Below the pieces are notes generated by a model. It had not been told where the DNA came from. It made no database searches and saw only the letters and a list, made by a program, of their open reading frames with translations. Positions 36,916 to 46,898 of a stretch of 64,000 nucleotides of DNA are shown here, in pieces. Position numbers and translations under genes: made by a program. Within the stretch, counting starts at the first letter, position 1. The number at the start of each line of letters is the position of its first letter. Source of the stretch: JBOFIQ01 sp051654905 (GTDB lineage: Bacteria > Actinomycetota > Actinomycetes > Propionibacteriales > Propionibacteriaceae); the NCBI GenBank assembly GCA_051654905.1, contig JBOFYY010000156.1, forward strand, positions 1 to 64,000. The letters are read 5' to 3'.

Positions 36916-36967
36916 GTTCTTCTCCTCTGCTCGCAGGGCGGTAATTCCACCCTAGTAAATAGCGAAA

Positions 36968-37007
36968 CACCGCACTGATCCCCCTATGCGGGTAACCAGA
37001 TGCGGTG
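36968..37007. terminator. hairpin in the comF-hpf spacer
   Basis: CACCGCACTG (36968-36977) pairs with CAGATGCGGTG (36997-37007) with one bulged base, and T-rich sequence follows on the minus strand. It probably ends the mtrA-mtrB-lpqB-comF transcript and separates hpf. Confidence 0.6.
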
Positions 37008-37073
37008 CCATAAACAAACGCTAGTACGCCAACTAACTTTTTTCTATAGATACGACCAAAATGTGATCATAAT

Positions 37074-37742
37074 TTATGTCCAACCACGCGCAGAGAATGT
37101 TGCTGCCCCCAACACAGCTCCTCCAGCTTGGGTAACTACTTTACACCCAGCGGCGATACTAGCCCCAGTGGTAATAACATCGTCAATAATTACCATCGGA
37201 AAATTGGGCAGCTGTTTTGCTATCACAATCCGGCCTTGTAAGTTCTCTCTACGCTGCTGCGCCGAAAGACCAACTTGATCACGCCCACCCTTATATTGTC
37301 GCAAACAGGGTTTTACCTGCGTCTCAAGTCCATATTGGCGAAGAAATAAGTTAGCGCTTTTAGCAAGCATCAATGTGGTATCACAGCCTCGGTAGCGTAT
37401 CGATTCTTCCGAGCTAGGTATCGGCACCAGTGCATAACGAGAGTGCTTAGTTACGCTTAATGTCAATGCAGCAATAGCACGCGCTAATTCTTCGCCTAAC
37501 ACATCACATAACGACCAGTAACCTCTCTCTTTATAGGCAACTAAAACATCACGACGAGTCTTTTCATGTAAGCCACCCGACCAGATCGAAGTAAGCCCCA
37601 TATTTTTCCGATGTACTTGCTGGGGAGCAGTTCGAAGTGAAGCTATACAGGAACTACAACATCCATGACCTATACGACGACAGCCTGGACACACTGCCCC
37701 CAAAGCTAGCTCGCTGAGAACAGACCACCATGGCTCTATCAT
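37074..37742 (-). CDS. ComF-family phosphoribosyltransferase
   Basis: A 222-residue protein of the ComF/GntX family, linked in other bacteria to DNA uptake. A degenerate N-terminal zinc-binding part is seen (CPGCRRIGHGCCSSC), and the PRPP-binding loop is VIIDDVITTGAS near residue 190. RQYKGGRDQVGLSAQQRREN is the usual block before it. It lies 52 bases after lpqB. No other competence genes are in the window. Confidence 0.88.
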   Translation of the reverse strand: MIEPWWSVLSELALGAVCPGCRRIGHGCCSSCIASLRTAPQQVHRKNMGLTSIWSGGLHEKTRRDVLVAYKERGYWSLCDVLGEELARAIAALTLSVTKHSRYALVPIPSSEESIRYRGCDTTLMLAKSANLFLRQYGLETQVKPCLRQYKGGRDQVGLSAQQRRENLQGRIVIAKQLPNFPMVIIDDVITTGASIAAGCKVVTQAGGAVLGAATFSARGWT

Positions 37743-37794
37743 CTATCCAGCATGCATTGGAGGACTTAAATACTGCTGAAGTAGCTGTTAATAA

Positions 37795-39546
37795 CTACCC
37801 TGCTACCGCAATATTTGAAATCCCAGTAGCCCAACGGCGCCAAACCGAATCCTCTGAACGACGCCAAACCTGTCCGCTCTCTCCCAACGCATAAGCTACA
37901 TATCTGTTATTAAAAGACATAGTGCGTATAGTAGATACGTCCCAAGTTTGCGTGGATGTTCTACGCACAACCACTGCTTCTTGATCCATTTCAAATGGAT
38001 CAACTTCCACCTTATTAGCTTCTCTCCCCAAGAACGCTAATTTAGTATCTGATCGCCATCCCAAAGACTCTGGCTGAATATCAGCTTTTGCTTGCATATC
38101 AAGTATCTGCAAGCCATCAATTAACATTTTTTCTTCACGTCTAATTCGAAGAATAGCAATTACTTTCTTATCAGATTGCTCCATGATTACAGCTATGCGA
38201 CAGCCATCTGGGGAAATTCTAAAATCAGTAATATTATGCTGCTTCAAATCTGGTGCATCAACTGCTTGAGCTTGCCCATCAACTATTCGATATATCGTAG
38301 TCGAACCGTTAACGCTAGACATCGTCCATGCCTCATCAAAACGAGTCCATTGCGGGGCAAAAAGATTATTGGATTGCAATACAAGTCGCGGAGACTTATT
38401 ACCAGCTAACGAACTAGTCCATAATCTACTACGCGAGTCCGTTACCATCGCAACAGAGGAGGCATCGGTAGCAACACCTAATAGATCTATTTTTTCTTTA
38501 AAGTCCCCTAATACGCCAGTAATCTGAGTGATTTCACCACCAACAATTGTGTCTTTAATCAAGACAATTTTATTGTCTTGGATTCCAAAAAGTTGACCTG
38601 AACTTTGCAACGCAGTGGGAAGGTATCTCGTATATAAACTTAGTGGAACAACTCCATTAGTATCAGACTGAGGCAACGAATAAGAATATCCATTTAATAT
38701 AATTTTAAGATAGCTAGCTCTAGCTTCCCCCGGTGGCGGAAGATTGCTATTTAACGTAACAGCAATTTGCGCCGCAAAAAGTGATCTAGCCGTATCATCA
38801 AGATGAGATAGATTCCCAGCAAGCGGCACTGTAACAATTCCATCGCTAGTTACCGTAACCGCACCAGCAAGCGCACTTTGCCCAGGGATACCAGTACGAA
38901 CTGCTGGGCGTAACCACTCAGTAGGTCCAGCCATAAGCTGACTCACAATAAAATTAGCAGTACGCTTCTGTTTTGGTATTTGAATAATATCTGGAACTAA
39001 AACTCGATAGCTAGGATCATAAAAATATGTTGTAACCGAAACAAAAGAATGATCAAAAAGATCTTGTAATAACAAGAGCCCCGATGGCGGGCGAGAGATA
39101 CGCCACTGTCCATTTTCTTGAACTAATCCAAAATCTAAAGTATAGGCCTCACCTGCTACTTGACGATAAGTACCTCGATGATCCAATCTTCCAGTAATTG
39201 CTGTCTTTAGCACGACATTACTATCAGAAATACTCCACTGCGTTCTTGCTGCATCGTAAATTAATGTTTGCAATGATGGATTCCAAGAATTAGCAACAGC
39301 AGAACTTAAATATTCTCGGGCGATACCATAATCACCCCGACCTTCTGCCATCGAATGAAGAAAACCTTGCACAATTGCATTAGGTTTATCATCTATAGCT
39401 GGGGCGTGTGGAATAATATCGATAGCTTGTTTAGCTTCATTTGTACGCTGTGGCTCAACTTTTATTGGGCCGCTCGTAGGAACTCGAGCACACCCAGATA
39501 ATAAAATAAGAGCAGCCAATATAACCACATAAAAACGTTGTTTCAT
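37795..39546 (-). CDS. lpqB: lipoprotein LpqB (MtrB partner)
   Basis: A 583-residue secreted lipoprotein: signal peptide with lipobox LLSGC (lipid-bearing Cys19), a GerMN domain in the middle (about 200-300) and a beta-propeller-like C-terminal half. In mycobacteria LpqB binds the sensor kinase MtrB and tunes MtrA output and cell-wall separation. It follows the mtrB stop by two bases, the standard actinobacterial order. Confidence 0.93.
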   Translation of the reverse strand: MKQRFYVVILAALILLSGCARVPTSGPIKVEPQRTNEAKQAIDIIPHAPAIDDKPNAIVQGFLHSMAEGRGDYGIAREYLSSAVANSWNPSLQTLIYDAARTQWSISDSNVVLKTAITGRLDHRGTYRQVAGEAYTLDFGLVQENGQWRISRPPSGLLLLQDLFDHSFVSVTTYFYDPSYRVLVPDIIQIPKQKRTANFIVSQLMAGPTEWLRPAVRTGIPGQSALAGAVTVTSDGIVTVPLAGNLSHLDDTARSLFAAQIAVTLNSNLPPPGEARASYLKIILNGYSYSLPQSDTNGVVPLSLYTRYLPTALQSSGQLFGIQDNKIVLIKDTIVGGEITQITGVLGDFKEKIDLLGVATDASSVAMVTDSRSRLWTSSLAGNKSPRLVLQSNNLFAPQWTRFDEAWTMSSVNGSTTIYRIVDGQAQAVDAPDLKQHNITDFRISPDGCRIAVIMEQSDKKVIAILRIRREEKMLIDGLQILDMQAKADIQPESLGWRSDTKLAFLGREANKVEVDPFEMDQEAVVVRRTSTQTWDVSTIRTMSFNNRYVAYALGESGQVWRRSEDSVWRRWATGISNIAVAG

Positions 39547-39548
39547 TA

Positions 39549-41105
39549 TTATCCCACCTCGTCACTGGGGATTAGCGAAAGCGGCGAAGTAGTCAAATCT
39601 ACTGCTTGTGTTTTCGGAAGAGTTAATCTGAATTGAGCTCCGTGTCCTAGTTTGCCCCAACTCTCCAACCATCCTCGATGAAGCTGCGCATCTTCCATGG
39701 CAATAGCTAAACCTAATCCGGTTCCTCCTACAACACGCGCCCGCGATGGATCTGCACGCCAAAACCGGCGAAAAACATGTTCACTCTGCGAAGGTTCAAA
39801 CCCGATACCATGATCGCGCACCGTCACAGCAACAGCATTTCCCTCACCTGACACCGTGATATTAATAGGACGTTTTTCGCCATGCTCAATAGCATTAGTT
39901 ATGAGGTTACGCATAATGCGTTGAATACGTCGAGAGTCAATATCGGCAGTAGTATCTCCAATTACCGATACTTCAATATCAGTACCCATTCGTTCTGCAA
40001 AAACTCGCTGTGCTTCAACCTCATTTTGAACTACTTCGGCAAAAGAAACTCTATCCAATGACAATAGTGCTGCCCCAGCATCAAATCGAGAGATCTCTAA
40101 TAGATCAGCTAGCAACGCCTCGAATCTATCCAACTCATCATGGAGCAACTCTGACGATCGAGCAAAGACCGGAGACAATTCGTCACGACTATCGTATAAA
40201 AGCTCTGCTGCCATACGCACCGTAGTTAATGGAGTTCTTAACTCATGAGAAACATCAGAGACGAAACGTTGTTGTACTCTACTAAGCTCTTCGTATTGAG
40301 AAATCTGAGTTCCCAGAGCTATCGCCATATCATTCATTGATTCCCCTAGCACTGCAAGGTCATCAGTACCTTTTATAGGCAAGCGTTCTTCTAGATCTCC
40401 TTCAGAAATTCGCTTGGCAGCCTCGGCTGCTCGCCGCACTGGGGCAACAACCGTACCTGATACAGCTGCTGCTACCCCCGTCATAGCTAATACCAGCAAA
40501 ATACCTACCGTGATAATTGCTCGTTGAATTAACTCTAAAGTAGCTACTTCTTGCTCTAATGGAAAGATAAAATAAATAGGATATTTTTGTCCTGGAGCAG
40601 CCTCTAGAAGCATTCCAGAGACAAAAGTGGGAACATCATTGTTACCATTTCTTCTATCAAAATATTTCAAACTGCTAGCTGTGACATAGATTTTGTCGCT
40701 ATCTTGAATTGCTTGGCGTAGCTCAGGTGGGATTGGATCACCGTCAAGCTCTGGCGGCTGAAATGTTGCTGCACCAGCTTGCAAAATAACGTCATATTGT
40801 CCAGATATTTGCCCTCGCTGCGCAGCAGCTACTGCCACATCGGTTAGCCGCGTATCCAATTGCGGTTGATTGTTCGATAATACCGATAACGTGCTTTGCG
40901 CAATATCAAATGCCGTTTGCGATTCCGCAATAACAGTTTTACGTTTTGTTTCAAGCACCGCCTCAGTTATTTGATGCATCAGCAAAAAACCACTCAGCGC
41001 CAACACCAAACTAGATGCCGCCACTGTAGTAATGATGACTCGTGCAGGTAATGACGACCACCATAACCTAAGCGGTTTTTGAAATATACGCTTACTCCAT
41101 GTCAT
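39549..41105 (-). CDS. mtrB: sensor histidine kinase MtrB
   Basis: An approximately 518-residue membrane kinase. Two membrane segments (about residues 22-45 and 185-210) flank an extracytoplasmic sensor part; a HAMP domain (PVRRAAEAAKRISEGDLEERL) follows; the phospho-His lies in FVSDVSHELRTPLTTVRMAA; the ATP lid is in GGTGLGLAIAMEDAQ. ATG 41105 follows the mtrA stop by one base, which settles the start against the longer reading from 41144. With MtrA it controls cell-wall hydrolases and division in actinobacteria. Confidence 0.94.
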   Translation of the reverse strand: MTWSKRIFQKPLRLWWSSLPARVIITTVAASSLVLALSGFLLMHQITEAVLETKRKTVIAESQTAFDIAQSTLSVLSNNQPQLDTRLTDVAVAAAQRGQISGQYDVILQAGAATFQPPELDGDPIPPELRQAIQDSDKIYVTASSLKYFDRRNGNNDVPTFVSGMLLEAAPGQKYPIYFIFPLEQEVATLELIQRAIITVGILLVLAMTGVAAAVSGTVVAPVRRAAEAAKRISEGDLEERLPIKGTDDLAVLGESMNDMAIALGTQISQYEELSRVQQRFVSDVSHELRTPLTTVRMAAELLYDSRDELSPVFARSSELLHDELDRFEALLADLLEISRFDAGAALLSLDRVSFAEVVQNEVEAQRVFAERMGTDIEVSVIGDTTADIDSRRIQRIMRNLITNAIEHGEKRPINITVSGEGNAVAVTVRDHGIGFEPSQSEHVFRRFWRADPSRARVVGGTGLGLAIAMEDAQLHRGWLESWGKLGHGAQFRLTLPKTQAVDLTTSPLSLIPSDEVG

Positions 41106-41106
41106 G

Positions 41107-41802
41107 TCATTCGCACGGCAATCCGGCCTTATAACCAACCCCACGAACAGTGAGAATCGTTACCGGATTTTCTGGATCTAACTCAATTTTTGATCGCAGT
41201 CTTTGAATATGAACATTTACCAGTCTGGTATCAGCAGCATGCCGATAGCCCCATACAGCTTCCAAAAGCTGTTCTCGCTTAAAAACTTGTTTAGGTTTTC
41301 GGGCCAGCGAAACCAAGAGATCAAACTCCAGCGGAGTCAAAGAAATAACTTCTCCATCGCGAGTAACTATATGCTCAGCAATAGATATTTCGACATCTCC
41401 AACTCGTAACACATCTTCATCGACAGTAAGTCGACGTAACCGGGTACGGATTCGAGCAATAAGTTCTTTGGGGCGAAACGGCTTAACAACATAGTCATCT
41501 GCACCAGCTTCTAGCCCAGCGACAATATCTTGAGTATCAGATTTAGCGGTAAGCATAATGATAGGGATGCCAGACTCTTCACGAATCTGACGACATATCT
41601 GCACCCCATCTTTACCTGGAAGCATTACGTCGAGCAGTACTAGATCTGGTTTTTCCTGTTTGAAAGAAGCAAAAGCAATATCGCCACGACCACACCAGAC
41701 TGAATCATAACCCTCAGATTTCAAGACAATCTGCAACATCTCGGCAAGAGATGGGTCGTCGTCAACAACCAAAATTTTAGGTCGACTGGTGCCATCGATC
41801 AT
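41107..41802 (-). CDS. mtrA: response regulator MtrA
   Basis: A 231-residue OmpR-type regulator: receiver domain with the acidic pair in VVDDD, phospho-Asp58 (LVLLDVMLPG), Thr in IIMLTAK and Lys in YVVKPF; winged helix from about 130 with YRHAADTRLVNVHIQRLRSK as the recognition part. Essential in mycobacteria; targets include cell-wall hydrolases. It heads the operon mtrA-mtrB-lpqB-comF; about 140 bases lie upstream, where its promoter must be. Confidence 0.96.
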   Translation of the reverse strand: MIDGTSRPKILVVDDDPSLAEMLQIVLKSEGYDSVWCGRGDIAFASFKQEKPDLVLLDVMLPGKDGVQICRQIREESGIPIIMLTAKSDTQDIVAGLEAGADDYVVKPFRPKELIARIRTRLRRLTVDEDVLRVGDVEISIAEHIVTRDGEVISLTPLEFDLLVSLARKPKQVFKREQLLEAVWGYRHAADTRLVNVHIQRLRSKIELDPENPVTILTVRGVGYKAGLPCE

Positions 41803-41940
41803 CAGCTACTCCTTACTTCCTTTTCAGTAGTCTATCTCGATAGCATGTTCTGCTCACCACCCAGATACCACCATCTCATCCTACGACTGTTTACAGCCTG
41901 GACTTGAGCTCACTACCGAATCTAGGATCAGATATATTTG

Positions 41941-43749
41941 CTAGCTTTTATCAGTATCTATAAAAGGAGCGGCTTGGACTCTAACCATATTTGCAAATTC
42001 ACCATTCTTTAGAATCAGTTCATTAGGTGATCCATATTCGACAATGCGTCCATCTTCTAAGACGATTACTTTATCTGCCATAAGCGCTTGAGGCATTCTG
42101 TGCGTAATAATAATAGCAGATCTATTTTTTATAAATTCTTTGATTGCCGAAAATACTTCAGCTTCAAATATTGGATCAATAGCAGAGGTTGGCTCATCTA
42201 AAACAACGAAAGATCCACCACGGGCAAAAGCGCGCGCCAGCCCTAACCGCTGAAGTTCCCCTCCTGAAAACTCCGAACCTCCAAACTCTACACCTAATAG
42301 GTCATTATAGTCTCGTGGAATAGCATTTCCGAATGCGGCATGAGCAGAGTTTTCAACCGAGTCACTAGCCATCGGTAAACCGAGTAAAATATTGTCAGCA
42401 AAGTTCATAGAGAATGCCGTAGTATTTTGAAAAATTGGACTTACAGATTCTCGCCATTGCGTTACATTATCCTCAGCTAGGCGCTCTCCCTTAAAGAAAA
42501 TTTCTCCTTCACTTGGACCATAGAAACCACATAGAAGTTTTACTAGAGTAGATTTCCCAGCCCCATTTTTACCAACAATGGCAACCGTTTCACCTTCCTG
42601 AATCGAAAAAGAGATATCCTGTATTGCAGGTGCACTTGCAGACAGATAGGTGAATCCTACTTTTCTAAATTCAAGAATCGAATCAGGGCGCTTTTCACTT
42701 GCTTCACTTACCATAACCTTATCCATTAGACCATCTTTTTCTAAAGATGATTTAGGTAGAGTTGATTCTGAAAATTCTAACAGAGCATCTAAGTCTTTAA
42801 AGAAAAACGCTTTTTCACGCAAAAATGCTAAGTTTTCTACAACTTCACTAACTGTTTGCTGCATCGCAGAGAAGGCCTGCATACTAGCTGCTATACCTGC
42901 GATAGCAATCCCTGAAGAGTTAGATTTCATTAAAAGCAATGTAATTGCTATTACATAAACTATTACGCCAATCGCAATAAAAGGAAGGTTTCTTATAAAA
43001 CCCATTCTACGCTCGCGTCGTAGCTCTGAAAACATTGCATCTCGGTCTTGCTCGAAACGCAATTGGATTATTTTCTGCATCCCATGCGCTCGAGTTTCCA
43101 TAGCAGTTTCCCGCTGCAAGAAAAGCTCCACATAGTAGTCTAGAAAACGCGCAGTTTGCGCTCGCTTTCTAATACCTGTCCAGTTAACTTCTCTTATCGC
43201 CGTAAATGCACGATGAAGTGGAAGTGCAGCCAGAATAATCAATATGGGAATATACCATGCTATTGACCAGAGGATACCTGCATAACATAAAACAGAAATT
43301 GTTCCTCGAAGAATATAGCTATATAGAACAATATAGTTGACAGGTCTACTTTTTGACTCGCGTACTACTAAACTAATGATGTCATAAGCTTCTGGATTAT
43401 CAAACAGCTCCATTGTCTGAAGTGACATACCTCTACGAAGAAGCAACGACTGCAAATACGCCGAAAGATCTTCGTTTAGCCGCCCACTAAGAATAAAAAC
43501 TACCGGAAAAGCAATAAGCGAAATACCAGTTAACAAACCCCAATATAATGCTAATTGTGGTAAATCTAGCTCAAAAGTTCCCTGCGAAAAACTTGATACT
43601 GTTTTCCCTAAAAGTAGTGCAGTAGCTGGTCCAGCTATCCCCTGCAACAGCAGAAATAGACTAAGAAGAATGAATGGTCCCGGGGAAGCTCGCCAAACAT
43701 GCGGAAGCGCCGCCAACGGAGCTGTTACACGTGCAGCTAAATTTCGCAT
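41941..43749 (-). CDS. ABC exporter, fused membrane and ATPase domains
   Basis: A roughly 602-residue half-transporter. Six membrane segments fill residues 20-320, then an ATPase domain with Walker A GKNGAGKST, Q-loop region PIFQNT, signature EFSGGELQR, Walker B SFVVLDEPTSAID and switch ITHRM. This pattern is that of type IV exporters for peptides, lipids or drugs. It has no peptidase domain and no adjacent partner, so it probably works as a homodimer or with a distant subunit. An upstream in-frame start at 43800 is possible; neither has a clear ribosome site. Substrate unknown. Confidence 0.85.
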   Translation of the reverse strand: MRNLAARVTAPLAALPHVWRASPGPFILLSLFLLLQGIAGPATALLLGKTVSSFSQGTFELDLPQLALYWGLLTGISLIAFPVVFILSGRLNEDLSAYLQSLLLRRGMSLQTMELFDNPEAYDIISLVVRESKSRPVNYIVLYSYILRGTISVLCYAGILWSIAWYIPILIILAALPLHRAFTAIREVNWTGIRKRAQTARFLDYYVELFLQRETAMETRAHGMQKIIQLRFEQDRDAMFSELRRERRMGFIRNLPFIAIGVIVYVIAITLLLMKSNSSGIAIAGIAASMQAFSAMQQTVSEVVENLAFLREKAFFFKDLDALLEFSESTLPKSSLEKDGLMDKVMVSEASEKRPDSILEFRKVGFTYLSASAPAIQDISFSIQEGETVAIVGKNGAGKSTLVKLLCGFYGPSEGEIFFKGERLAEDNVTQWRESVSPIFQNTTAFSMNFADNILLGLPMASDSVENSAHAAFGNAIPRDYNDLLGVEFGGSEFSGGELQRLGLARAFARGGSFVVLDEPTSAIDPIFEAEVFSAIKEFIKNRSAIIITHRMPQALMADKVIVLEDGRIVEYGSPNELILKNGEFANMVRVQAAPFIDTDKS

Positions 43750-43933
43750 CAAGGTGTTCCAATTTCTATTAGATAACTTGGCTATAGGACAAAACATCAT
43801 CCCGTCGGTTTTGACAATATTTACGCTTAGCTATCACAATCTATCTTCTTTTATCAATGACAGCAGGAATATGGATCAGGTGTTTCTTACCTCTAAAATA
43901 ATCTGACATCGATTACAAAGGAGAGAAAACTAG

Positions 43934-44701
43934 ATGTTACTAAGCGAGCGTTTCGCCCGACTTCGTCTGCTGCTGGGCGACGACGGACTCTCCCGGCTCC
44001 AAGCTTCCACAGTTATGGTGTTAGGGCTTGGCGGCGTCGGATCTAGTTGCGCTGAGGCACTAGCCCGAGGCGGCGTCGGCTCGCTGATTCTGCTAGATCG
44101 GGATGTAGTTGAGGAAAGTAATATCAACCGTCAGGCACTCGCATTCGTATCTACTGTCGGACAAGCTAAAGTCGATGTGATGAGCCAGATGGTTGCAGAT
44201 ATTAACCCTGACTGCAAGATATTAGCGCAACAAATTTTCTTGACCCGCGAAAATATTGCCGCCACTCTCGATGCATTCCCTAAGCCTGATTACGTAATTG
44301 ACTGCATCGATACGGTGTCACAAAAGCTGGCAATCGCCAAGTGGTGTGCTGAACGGGAACTATCATTACTGGCTTCGATGGGCGCAGCAAATAAACTCGA
44401 TCCTTGTTCCCTTAAATTTGCCGATATTCACGACACTAGCTGGTGCCCACTATCTCGAGTTATCCGTAAAGAGTGTCGCAATTTAGGAATTACACGTCTT
44501 GAAGTGCTTTATTCCAGCGAACAAGCTATCGAAGTGCCTTCATCAGATGGCCGAACTAAGAGCCAAACTTTAGGGTCGATGAGCTATATGCCGCCGATCA
44601 TGGGGCAAATGCTGGCAGGTCTTGCCATTCGACGACTGGCTGGCTTAGCGAAACTACCTGCGCCACCACTACTGGTCCAGCCGCAAGATTGCAGCGTCTA
44701 A
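43934..44701 (+). CDS. tRNA threonylcarbamoyladenosine dehydratase TcdA-like
   Basis: A 255-residue ThiF/E1-superfamily ATPase. The nucleotide loop is VLGLGGVGSSCAEAL, followed by the DRDVVEESNINRQ arginine-finger block and IDCIDTVSQK. The TcdA/CsdL branch converts t6A37 to cyclic t6A in tRNA; the sequence APPLLV region and lack of a rhodanese domain fit it better than MoeB or ThiF. AAAGGAG lies 10 bases before the ATG. The downstream TatD-like gene starts within its stop codon. Confidence 0.82.
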   Translation: MLLSERFARLRLLLGDDGLSRLQASTVMVLGLGGVGSSCAEALARGGVGSLILLDRDVVEESNINRQALAFVSTVGQAKVDVMSQMVADINPDCKILAQQIFLTRENIAATLDAFPKPDYVIDCIDTVSQKLAIAKWCAERELSLLASMGAANKLDPCSLKFADIHDTSWCPLSRVIRKECRNLGITRLEVLYSSEQAIEVPSSDGRTKSQTLGSMSYMPPIMGQMLAGLAIRRLAGLAKLPAPPLLVQPQDCSV

Positions 44702-45537
44702 TGACGCTTCTTGATACTCACTACCATCTCGATTTTCTAGCTGATTCAAAATTACGCGTCGCATTCCTGACGGCTTTACCAGATCATGACGTGCAGGTGG
44801 TCGCTCAAACTCTCACACCGTCAGCTTTTATGGAACTGCTGAGTCAAGCTAAAACCTGGGCTAAACATGATGTCGCTATTCCCCCACTATCGTTGGGGTT
44901 TCATCCTTGGCATATCGGAACTCCTACTAATGCAGCCACCGAACTGGATCTTTTCGCTGATGCTATTCAGCACACCCGATTTATTGGTGAGATTGGACTC
45001 GACTACAGCCCTAGTCGTTTAGCCGCTGTCCCCGCAGTATTGCAATACCAGGTTTTTCAACAGTTGCTACGAATCGTATGCGATGCTGCTCAAAATAGTT
45101 GCGACGCAAAGCCCTACGTTTTATCTATCCATGCGGTGCGATCAGCTGGCATAGTTCTAGATATTCTCAGCGATCTAGATGCGCGCACCCATAACGTCAT
45201 TCCTGTCTTTCACCGTTTTTCTGGCACTAGCGACGATTTGACGAGACTGATTCGCCTCGGGGGTTACCTTTCGGTTCAGCCACAGCTGCTTACCAGTAAA
45301 CGTGGGCGAGCCTATATACAGCAGATTCCCGCCGAACGTCTCTTGTTGGAAAGCGATCTACCGCTCGATCGTATTTCTCTTCAGACTGGAGCACCGTTGG
45401 AAGATACTGCTCGCCAGCACGCGCACGATCTCATCGCCTGTCTGAGCCAGACCATCGCAGAATTGTCGCAGCTCCGAGGTAGCGACATGAAGAACGCTAT
45501 CGCTACAACACAGTCGCTTCTCTATGAAATTGAGTGA
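44701..45537 (+). CDS. TatD-family metal-dependent hydrolase
   Basis: A 278-residue amidohydrolase-like protein. The metal-binding HxH is present as THYHLDF near residue 7, with GFHPWH, GEIGLDYS and LLESDLPLD as the later conserved strands, and His in SIHAV/PVFHRF. Such proteins act as 3'-5' DNases or similar. The ATG overlaps the preceding stop as TAATG, so the TTG 12 bases earlier is not needed. Confidence 0.8.
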   Translation: MTLLDTHYHLDFLADSKLRVAFLTALPDHDVQVVAQTLTPSAFMELLSQAKTWAKHDVAIPPLSLGFHPWHIGTPTNAATELDLFADAIQHTRFIGEIGLDYSPSRLAAVPAVLQYQVFQQLLRIVCDAAQNSCDAKPYVLSIHAVRSAGIVLDILSDLDARTHNVIPVFHRFSGTSDDLTRLIRLGGYLSVQPQLLTSKRGRAYIQQIPAERLLLESDLPLDRISLQTGAPLEDTARQHAHDLIACLSQTIAELSQLRGSDMKNAIATTQSLLYEIE

Positions 45538-45583
45538 AGTCTTTATAGATAATGTTGCGACACGATCAATTCTGCGATCCCTA

Positions 45584-46273
45584 TCAATGTTTACGATCCA
45601 TCATCACAAACCCATGAGCATCATCATTGGAAGCGGAATCTGAAACATGGGTTCTAGCCCGCACAGCTTTCCAACACACATAGATGATCCCTGCTATTCC
45701 CAGAACGATCAGCGCTACCCCACTGACGTAATCCGAGTAACGCTCCGCCCACGGCCGTTCATAATACGGATTAGTGAATTTACCGAGAAAAAATGGCTCT
45801 ACGAGCGCCCCGACGGGAACTATGAAGCGCGCCAGAACTGCCGCCCATCCTGTTCGTGCTGCCAGCCATCCAGCTAGGCCAAGAGGTCCGCAAAGCATCA
45901 ATGCGACAAGAAACCAGTCCAGATTACCGATCAGGTCATTGGAACCAGAAAGAATGATCAGCCGACCTGCAACAAAACCAAGTACGCCACCTACCACGTA
46001 ATGAATCAGCAATGTCGCAACGGCAGCGGCGATACCTCCAATAAATGCCTGCAAGGGGCGAGCGAGCTTCCACCCGGCGTAGAAGGCAACACCAGCCCAT
46101 ACCGTGCCAGAGTTCACAAACTTGGTGATGCTCTTACGAACAAACGCCCAACCTTAAATATGCCCCGCTAACTCCCACAGCGTCGTTATATTAAATAGCA
46201 GCGATACCAACGCAACAACTAAACATACTTTTGCGATCGGCTTCCACATATCGGGAATAACCTTGCTGAGCAT
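45584..46273 (-). pseudogene. integral membrane protein gene interrupted by an in-frame TAA
   Basis: One reading frame runs from ATG 46273 to the stop at 45584 and is broken only by TAA at 46154-46156. The upstream part encodes 39 residues with one membrane helix (VCLVVALVSLLFNITTLW); the downstream part, open for 12 codons before GTG 46117, encodes 177 residues with four or five more helices and a C-terminal charged tail. Together they give about 229 residues and five or six helices. The break falls between helices, where the joined protein would have a hydrophilic loop. Either the gene is inactive, or the 177-residue part is translated from GTG. No family is recognised with confidence. Confidence 0.65.
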
Positions 46274-46316
46274 GTCTAGGAGTCTAGCAATCCGAATCTC
46301 TAGGACTCAGGTTCTC

Positions 46317-46691
46317 CTAGTTAGCCATACCCCAAGCAGTCAGCGACTCCGCAATCTCTGCCAACGTTGACGATCTGCTGGCGACAGTCATCACAAGCTC
46401 ATAAGCATCATCGTCGGAAGCTTCAATCCACACACCATTAATATCCATGAATACGACAAGCGCCAGCCAGCCTAATCGCTTGTTACCGTCAACCAACGGA
46501 TGGTTGTTGTTAACTAACGAATCCAGCAGTGCAGCAGCTTTCAATTCCAGAGTGGAATATGCATCAGCGCCCCATAGCGAAGTAGTAGGGCGATGCGCTG
46601 CCGACTCCAATAATCCAATATCACGTACTGGTCCTACTCCAAGATCAGCAATAAGAGTCAGCAGATCTTCGGTAGTTAGATAAGAAATCAT
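46317..46691 (-). CDS. Doc-family (Fic fold) toxin
   Basis: A 124-residue protein with the Doc motif HPLVDGNKRLGWLA, matching HxFx(D/N)(A/G)NK(R/x)xG, near residue 63. Doc proteins phosphorylate elongation factor Tu and stop translation. Its start overlaps the antitoxin stop by four bases. The full catalytic motif and normal length suggest it is active. Confidence 0.92.
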   Translation of the reverse strand: MISYLTTEDLLTLIADLGVGPVRDIGLLESAAHRPTTSLWGADAYSTLELKAAALLDSLVNNNHPLVDGNKRLGWLALVVFMDINGVWIEASDDDAYELVMTVASRSSTLAEIAESLTAWGMAN

Positions 46692-46885
46692 TGCCCCAGA
46701 CGCTCAATCACCTCAGAATATCTAACTCGAGCACGCTCTGATGCGGCAGCTACTCGCTTAGCATGACCACGACGCGCCGCTACCTCGTGGATCGCACGGA
46801 TGGTTGCTTCCTGTTTACTAATACCTTCTTCTTCAGCAAGTGCAACAAGAACTAACTCGTCTTCTTCGCTTAGCCGTAATGTCAT
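46688..46885 (-). CDS. antitoxin of the Doc pair (ribbon-helix-helix type)
   Basis: About 65 residues with an N-terminal ribbon-helix-helix pattern (MTLRLSEEDELVLVALAEEE) and a basic C-terminal tail that would wrap the toxin. It is encoded just before doc, with overlapping stop and start. An ATG two codons upstream (46891) is equally possible. The RHH fold differs from the classical P1 Phd antitoxin. Confidence 0.85.
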   Translation of the reverse strand: MTLRLSEEDELVLVALAEEEGISKQEATIRAIHEVAARRGHAKRVAAASERARVRYSEVIERLGQ

Positions 46886-46898
46886 AGCCATAAAACTA

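Noticed and set aside
36961..37010. tRNA gene in the comF-hpf spacer
   Set aside because: It forms only one imperfect hairpin and lacks the T-arm sequence.
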